Positions 59,492-64,000 of a stretch of 64,000 nucleotides of DNA are shown piece by piece. Source of the stretch: Ceratobasidium sp. AG-K (taxonomy: Eukaryota > Basidiomycota > Agaricomycetes > Cantharellales > Ceratobasidiaceae); contig JAWNGF010000012.1 of the NCBI GenBank assembly GCA_037039685.1, forward strand, positions 62,001 through 126,000, written 5' to 3'. Position 1 is the stretch's first letter. Every line of letters starts with the position of its first letter. A model generated the notes under the pieces. It saw nothing but the letters and a program-made list of their open reading frames with translations, had not been told where the DNA came from and made no database searches. Both the position numbers and the translations under genes were made by a program.

Positions 59492-59767
59492 ATGGCTCAG
59501 TTGTCATATTCTTGGATTATCCTGCTGGCATTGGGTTCTCGATACATACTATGTGCAACCGCGACCCCCATCCCATCGAACAAGCAACGCATGGTTATAA
59601 CCACATTCAAAGCACCTCTTGGTTATATGCTGGCTACCGAGGACAGAGTTAGGAGGTTCCCGGAGGACATAATGCCGCCGAAGGAGTTACACCCAGATAT
59701 CCCGAATCGGTTACCCAAGCCTGATCAGCACGCTTTCCCTAGAGGCGATGCCAGAGTTACGAGCTGA
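59492..59767 (+). CDS. Small secreted protein 2
   Basis: A single exon of 91 aa begins at ATG 59492 with a hydrophobic signal peptide (SYSWIILLALGSRYILC), probably cleaved after ATA or ATP. The mature part is polar, with Pro and Arg (KQRMVITTFKAPLGYMLATE, EDIMPPKELHPDIPNRLPKP) and no cysteine pairs. The frame is open 370 bp upstream, but the ATG followed at once by the hydrophobic core is the natural start. A TATA-like TATAAG lies about 80 nt upstream. The family is not recognised. It sits next to small secreted protein 1 and may be an effector-like or cell-wall peptide; this is inference from size and secretion alone. Confidence 0.55.
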   Translation: MAQLSYSWIILLALGSRYILCATATPIPSNKQRMVITTFKAPLGYMLATEDRVRRFPEDIMPPKELHPDIPNRLPKPDQHAFPRGDARVTS

Positions 59768-60291
59768 AAATGATAACGGTGTCTATAACAACATTGGCTG
59801 TTTTACGTTGCTCAAGCGGTCCTTTTCGTTACGATTGGGAAGATGAAAGTATACTCAAGAATTGCCTAGGATCTTTTTGCTGGAGGGAATATAATTATGC
59901 CGGCATGAGCATTCGAGGGCAGGAGGAGTTCTAGACCGACGGGCTGAAACTACCATACTCGGACATATTTTATCGATTCGGGATCAGGTCTTGATTGAGA
60001 ATCGATCTCACTGTAATTTTAGAAATGTATTATATTTTTGATTGTCTATCGCCTTGGCGTGCTGGGGTGGGGCTGGAGTGGTGCGAGAGGAGCTCGGCGC
60101 TTATGGTGCCAGGGCCGAGGGTGGTGCAATTGGTAATTGAAAGGTCGAAAACTGAGCCGAGACCGGGTAGATCGCGAGGGGCGTTACTCTCTTTGATCCT
60201 AGCCACCACTGTGAAATATTTCGTTATTGTATACCCTTTGCCAACTTGAACCCAACCCCCGTCCTCTCTACTTGACGTCCTCCTACCAGCG
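59768..60291. other. Intergenic, PP2C promoter
   Basis: About 520 bp upstream of the phosphatase; one short open frame with no family features. Confidence 0.45.
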
Positions 60292-62354
60292 ATGGTAAGT
60301 TTCGAGTCGTGGATTTAGACTTGGGCTCATCTCTTCGTTATTCTTGGTAAGGGTCAAACACTCTCAGAGCCAGGTCTGTCATGCGCGACTCTGGGAAATT
60401 TAACCCTCTAACACGCTCATAGTCACGACCAAGGTCTCGGATTCCGGCAGCGATGAGAGGTTCATGTACGGTGTATCCGAGATGCAGGGCTGGCGCATAA
60501 GTTGGTGGATATTTGGTGATTTTGGAATTTTGCTTATCCGAATTCAGGCATGGAGGATGCGCACGCGACCGTCCTAAAGTTGGACGATCAGTCGAATAAT
60601 GCTTACTTTGCTGTATTCGACGGCCACGGTGGTATGTATTGGGCTGCCCTGAACCCTTGCCCTTGCTCATCACTGTTCCGTCATAGGCTCCACCGTAGCA
60701 AAGTTTGCGGGAAAGCATGTCCATGAACGACTCAAGTCGGATGCTGGATACCAGAGCAAGGACTATAAGACTGCCCTTAAGCGCGCCTTCTTGGGTACCG
60801 ACGACGACTTGCGTGCAGGTGGGCACCTTGGCCGAATTTTTGTCAGCTCGACTTAATTATATTTGCAGACCCTGCCTTCTTCCACGACCCTTCTGGATGT
60901 ACTGCGGTTGCAGCGCTCCTCACTCAAGACAAGATTCTAGTTGTGCGTCACTGGTTCACGTGCACTGGTCATGGGCATTTTATTGACGTATGCCTACTGT
61001 GTTAAGGCCAATGCCGGTGATTCCCGGGCTGTCATGTCCGTAAAGGGCTTGGTCAAGGAGCTTAGTTTTGACCACAAGCCGCAAAACCCAGGTGGGTGCA
61101 CTCGTCCTACTCTATATTGCGTGCTCACAATACCTTGCAGCGGAGACATCTCGCATCACAGCCGCCGGAGGCTATGTCGAATACAACCGTGTGAATGGTA
61201 CGCATGACACCGTGCCCTTGACTCGATTCTTACTAACATCTGGGATAGGCAATCTTGCCCTGTCGCGTGCCATCGGCGATTTCGAGTTCAAGCAAAATTA
61301 TGCAATTCAACCCGAGCAACAGATCGTCACCTCTAACCCAGATATCACCGAGCACGATGTCACTGACGAAGATGAATTCGTTGTCCTCGCCTGCGACGGT
61401 ATCTGGGACTGCCTCACCTCGCAACAAGTCGTCGACTGTGTCCGTCGGCTCATTGCGGAGAAGAAAGAGCTTAGCGAGATCTGCGAGATCGTCATGGACC
61501 GATGTGTTGCTCCCGACTCGGACATTGGCGCCGGGATCGGATGTGACAACATGACCATGATGGTTGTTGCGCTCTTGGGCGGCAGGACCAAGGAAGAGTG
61601 GTACGACTGGGTGGCTGACCGAGTTCAACGCAAGTGGGGTCACGAGACGCCCGAGGAACTGCCACAGCTATACTCGGAAGCCCGCATCGCTGCCGCACGT
61701 AACCGCGCGGCGGGCCGTGGTCCTTCTACGGGTCTCCCGAGCGCCGGGTTGAGCATGCTACAGAGGATTCTGAGCGGTGCTGGTGGGCCTGGAATTGCCG
61801 GTGGCGCGATATCGGGTGGACTGGCGAGCCGATTGGCGTTTGAGGCAGACTCCAGTGATGAGGAGATGGACGAGGACGAGGACGGTACGCCGGGTGCGGC
61901 CGGAAAGTTGTTCGGTAACCGGACGCGGGGGTTGGGAGAAGAAGACGAGGACGAGCTCATGAAGGAGGGCGAGGAGGGTGGACAGAGGAAGGAGCTGGAC
62001 TCTCTCAAGGCTCAGTTGGATGAGCTCACCGATGGGTTGGAGGATGAGGTCCAGGAAGCCGAGAAGGAGAAGAAGGGTGGTAGTACTTCTAAGGACGCTT
62101 CGGGAGAGGCCGCCGTTACGCAGGTCGAGGACGCCTCCAAGGGGGTATGTCAATACTATTCTTCGCTGGTTCACATGCTAATTCTGATACCCTTATTTTA
62201 GGAGGAGAATACCGAGAACCAACCCAACGGTTACGGCCTCTCTTCCAAGCTCCCGACTGCGATTGGGAGCCCACTCGTACCGACGCCACAAGTACTGCGT
62301 GACCATGTACGTACTCCGTCGCCCAATCTCACCAGCGCCGCAGGAGGCGCCTAG
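60292..62354 (+). CDS. PTC2: PP2C-type protein phosphatase (Ptc2/Ptc3-like)
   Basis: Mn/Mg-dependent Ser/Thr phosphatase; yeast Ptc2/3 switch off the HOG stress kinase and checkpoint kinases. The N-terminus MGQTLSEPV is assembled from three pieces: ATG alone at 60292-60294, GGT... at 60352-60373 and an exon from 60423. Gly2 in this context suggests N-myristoylation. Motifs then follow in order: [73 protein letters not shown] and [13 protein letters not shown], with all metal-binding Asp residues present. A long acidic C-terminal tail ([12 protein letters not shown]) ends at TAG 62352. About ten exons join in frame. The length of roughly 560 aa is longer than yeast Ptc2 because of the tail. 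Confidence 0.94.
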
Positions 62355-62989
62355 TCGCTTCTGCGCAGGGCGAGAAGCGATAACTGTGTGAATTTCGTAC
62401 GGACAGGAGGGCAGAAGGGTCCTTTGTTTGTTAGTCTCTTATTTCGTGCTGATTTGCGTTTGTGGTTAAATAATAATCTCATTTGTTGTACCGTGCGTGA
62501 TCTGTGGCTTGGATGTAGGGACTAAAACGGTAGATCCGGAAGGCTGCGCGGTGATAACCGTGGTTATAAGGTGGAAACGGTACAAACGCAAACTCCACGT
62601 GATAATTTAACCACGCAGCATTGTCGCGGTAAGAATACACGGTTAAACCACGGTTATTCTGTATATTCCGATCCCTAGCCTACACCGACCCAAAAAAGAA
62701 ATGCACACGTGACCAGTTTCACGGTGCAATTCCAGCGACGCTCGCCGGGTCAGTCGGGTAGCTTAGTGTTCCTAATAGAAAATGTGCGAATATGCCTGTA
62801 TAATATGTACACAAAAGTTTATAATGATTTGTGCCGATATGAGCGAGATAGAGGGAAATGAGTCGATCAGCGGCTGTGCATTTCTTTTTTGGGTTTACTC
62901 ACGGATTTTGCCCTGCACACTTTCAGCACCTGCCACGACATAATTGAGCAAATTCTTGTTGTTCTATCTGTTGCCACCCCTGCTTCTCT
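62355..62989. other. Intergenic with inverted repeat
   Basis: Downstream of PP2C. Apart from the inverted repeat at 62554-62657 nothing is recognised. Confidence 0.45.
62554..62657. repeat. 12-bp inverted repeat, possible MITE
   Basis: ATAACCGTGGTT at 62554-62565 and its exact reverse complement AACCACGGTTAT at 62646-62657 enclose 80 bp of noncoding sequence. The spacing and size fit a small foldback element, but no clear target-site duplication was found. Confidence 0.5.
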
Positions 62990-63679
62990 TGATGGGCTAC
63001 TCATCTGCAGTCACTAAAGCTTGCATTGTTGATTGACGGAACACTGGGGAAGAGTTTTTGACTATTGCACTTGACCTTGGGATTCATCCCAGTACTGCAT
63101 GCCATATTTACCAATGGTACAACAAAACCCAAAGATTTTGAGCATGTAGCTCCAAAGTTGGGACGTCCTCACAAAATATCAGAATGGGATGTCATCAAAG
63201 CCAAGTTCACACTCACATGAGACTCTTCAACGTCTGTAGCCAAGGTTCAACAGGAGATGTTCCTGGAAATCACCCCCCAAACCCTTTGAAATCACATCCA
63301 CGACATGGGTCTTCATGCTTGCATTCCCCGCCTGGTTCCTTACCTCAGCAATCAGGCCACAAAGTTGCACTTAGCTTGGGCCCAAGTGCACTGCACATGG
63401 TCTGAAAATCAATGGCGGCATGTTGCATTTTCAGATGAGTCAATCTTCAAAATTTTCAACTTGAAAGGCTGCCAATATGTCTGGAGGTTTGATGGGCAGG
63501 CGCTAGATTCCCGTTATACCAAAAAGACAGTCAAACATGGTGGAGGGAGCGTGGCTATGTGGGGTGTGATTTTGGCAGATGGCGTTGGACCGCTCATGTG
63601 TATCTCAGGTGTGCTGACCAAGGAGAAATACATCAAAATCCTTAGTGATACACTCCCTGTCCCGACTTGGGTTAATTAG
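62990..63679 (+). pseudogene. Tc1/mariner-type transposase remnant
   Basis: Remnant of a DDE transposase. An N-terminal helix-turn-helix-like part (LDLGIHPSTACHIYQWYN) at about 63070-63120 is broken by stops and frame changes. From 63305 an open frame of 124 codons keeps the Tc1 catalytic start: KLHLAWAQVHCTW, HVAFSDESIFKIF (first catalytic Asp), YVWRFDGQALDSRY and TVKHGGGSVAMWGVI. It ends at TAG-like sequence 63677, before the second Asp and the final DDE residue would be reached. The element is truncated and inactive. Confidence 0.82.
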
Positions 63680-63683
63680 GTAT

Positions 63684-64000
63684 ATGAAAGTTGAGGGGTT
63701 CGACTTGGAGAAGTCTTAGAACCCAAGGAGTAGCGATAGTTAAGAGGATTTGATTTAGCAAGTCCTAGTGGAGAAGAGGTCAAGCCTTGTCGTTAACCGG
63801 CTTGACCTCTGGGTTTATATACATGAGGGAACCGTGCCACGTCATCATATATCAGTGTGGGAAAGCCGAGTACAACCGATGATAAGCAAGATAAGAGACA
63901 TGACTCAACATTCTGGAAGTTCCGGAAGCATCACCAATATCAAATGGAAAGACAAATACCTCACATGATACAACTTTAAGCGCCAGAGGACATTTGTACC
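63684..64000 (+). mobile_element. Possible LTR-type sequence, runs off the window
   Basis: Directly after the truncated transposase starts TGAAAGTTGAGGGG, a TG start usual for LTRs. A TTTATATACATG core-promoter-like stretch lies near 63815, with more noncoding sequence to the window edge. The right end, target-site duplication and internal genes are not visible, so the class is a guess. Confidence 0.3.

Overview
The window is nuclear DNA of a filamentous basidiomycete, most likely an Agaricomycete. Genes are dense and on both strands, cut by many introns of about 45-65 bp with GT-AG (one GC-AG) borders. They encode fungal families: a Zn2Cys6 regulator, an AceTr acetate transporter, a C-14 sterol reductase and fungal NACHT-WD40 receptors. 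The expanded NACHT-WD40 class and its N-terminal exons recall Rhizoctonia/Ceratobasidiaceae; that is a judgement from memory, not a search result.

Layout. 0-4.6 kb: a NACHT-WD40 receptor (NLR1) with one frame break. 5.2-10.1 kb: an aldo/keto reductase convergent with a Zn2Cys6 regulator. 10.9-14.3 kb: phosphatidylserine decarboxylase, an unrecognised gene remnant, and an AceTr transporter. 15.5-26.5 kb: ORC2, ERG24, a VAP-type ER tether, a dynamin-family GTPase, a small beta-trefoil-like protein and a frame-broken EAF7-like gene. 27.7-28.4 kb: a decayed WD40 relic. 28.5-34.4 kb: compact housekeeping block RCL1, COG7 and mitochondrial calcium uniporter (MCU). 35.1-39.4 kb: a second NACHT-WD40 receptor (NLR2) with almost identical 129-bp WD40 repeats. 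39.7-42.0 kb: a decayed second copy of MCU, interrupted by a LINE 3' end and another insert. 42.8-53.3 kb: a ZZ-type zinc-finger protein, an F-box protein, a Gfd2/YDR514C-like protein and a DHX37/Dhr1-type helicase with two frame breaks. 53.6-54.6 kb: a secreted LPMO-like protein. 54.6-58.5 kb: gene-poor. 58.5-59.8 kb: two small secreted proteins. 60.3-62.4 kb: a PP2C phosphatase. 62.5-64.0 kb: transposon debris.

Functions. Most conserved genes serve core processes: replication origin recognition, ribosome biogenesis (RCL1 and DHX37 both act on the small-subunit processome), Golgi tethering, ER contacts, lipid and sterol synthesis, mitochondrial calcium uptake and stress phosphatase signalling. 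Several pairs share short divergent promoters (139 bp ERG24/VAP, 251 bp COG7/MCU, 92 bp Gfd2-like/helicase) or end tail-to-tail (84 bp ORC2/ERG24, 54 bp RCL1/COG7). The unusual part is the immune-receptor-like material: two NACHT-WD40 genes and a WD40 relic. NLR2 shows signs of very recent repeat amplification and damage and sits between a working MCU gene and its decayed copy. No RNA genes or CRISPR arrays were found by eye. Several conserved genes carry one-base frame breaks, which may be real mutations or consensus errors.
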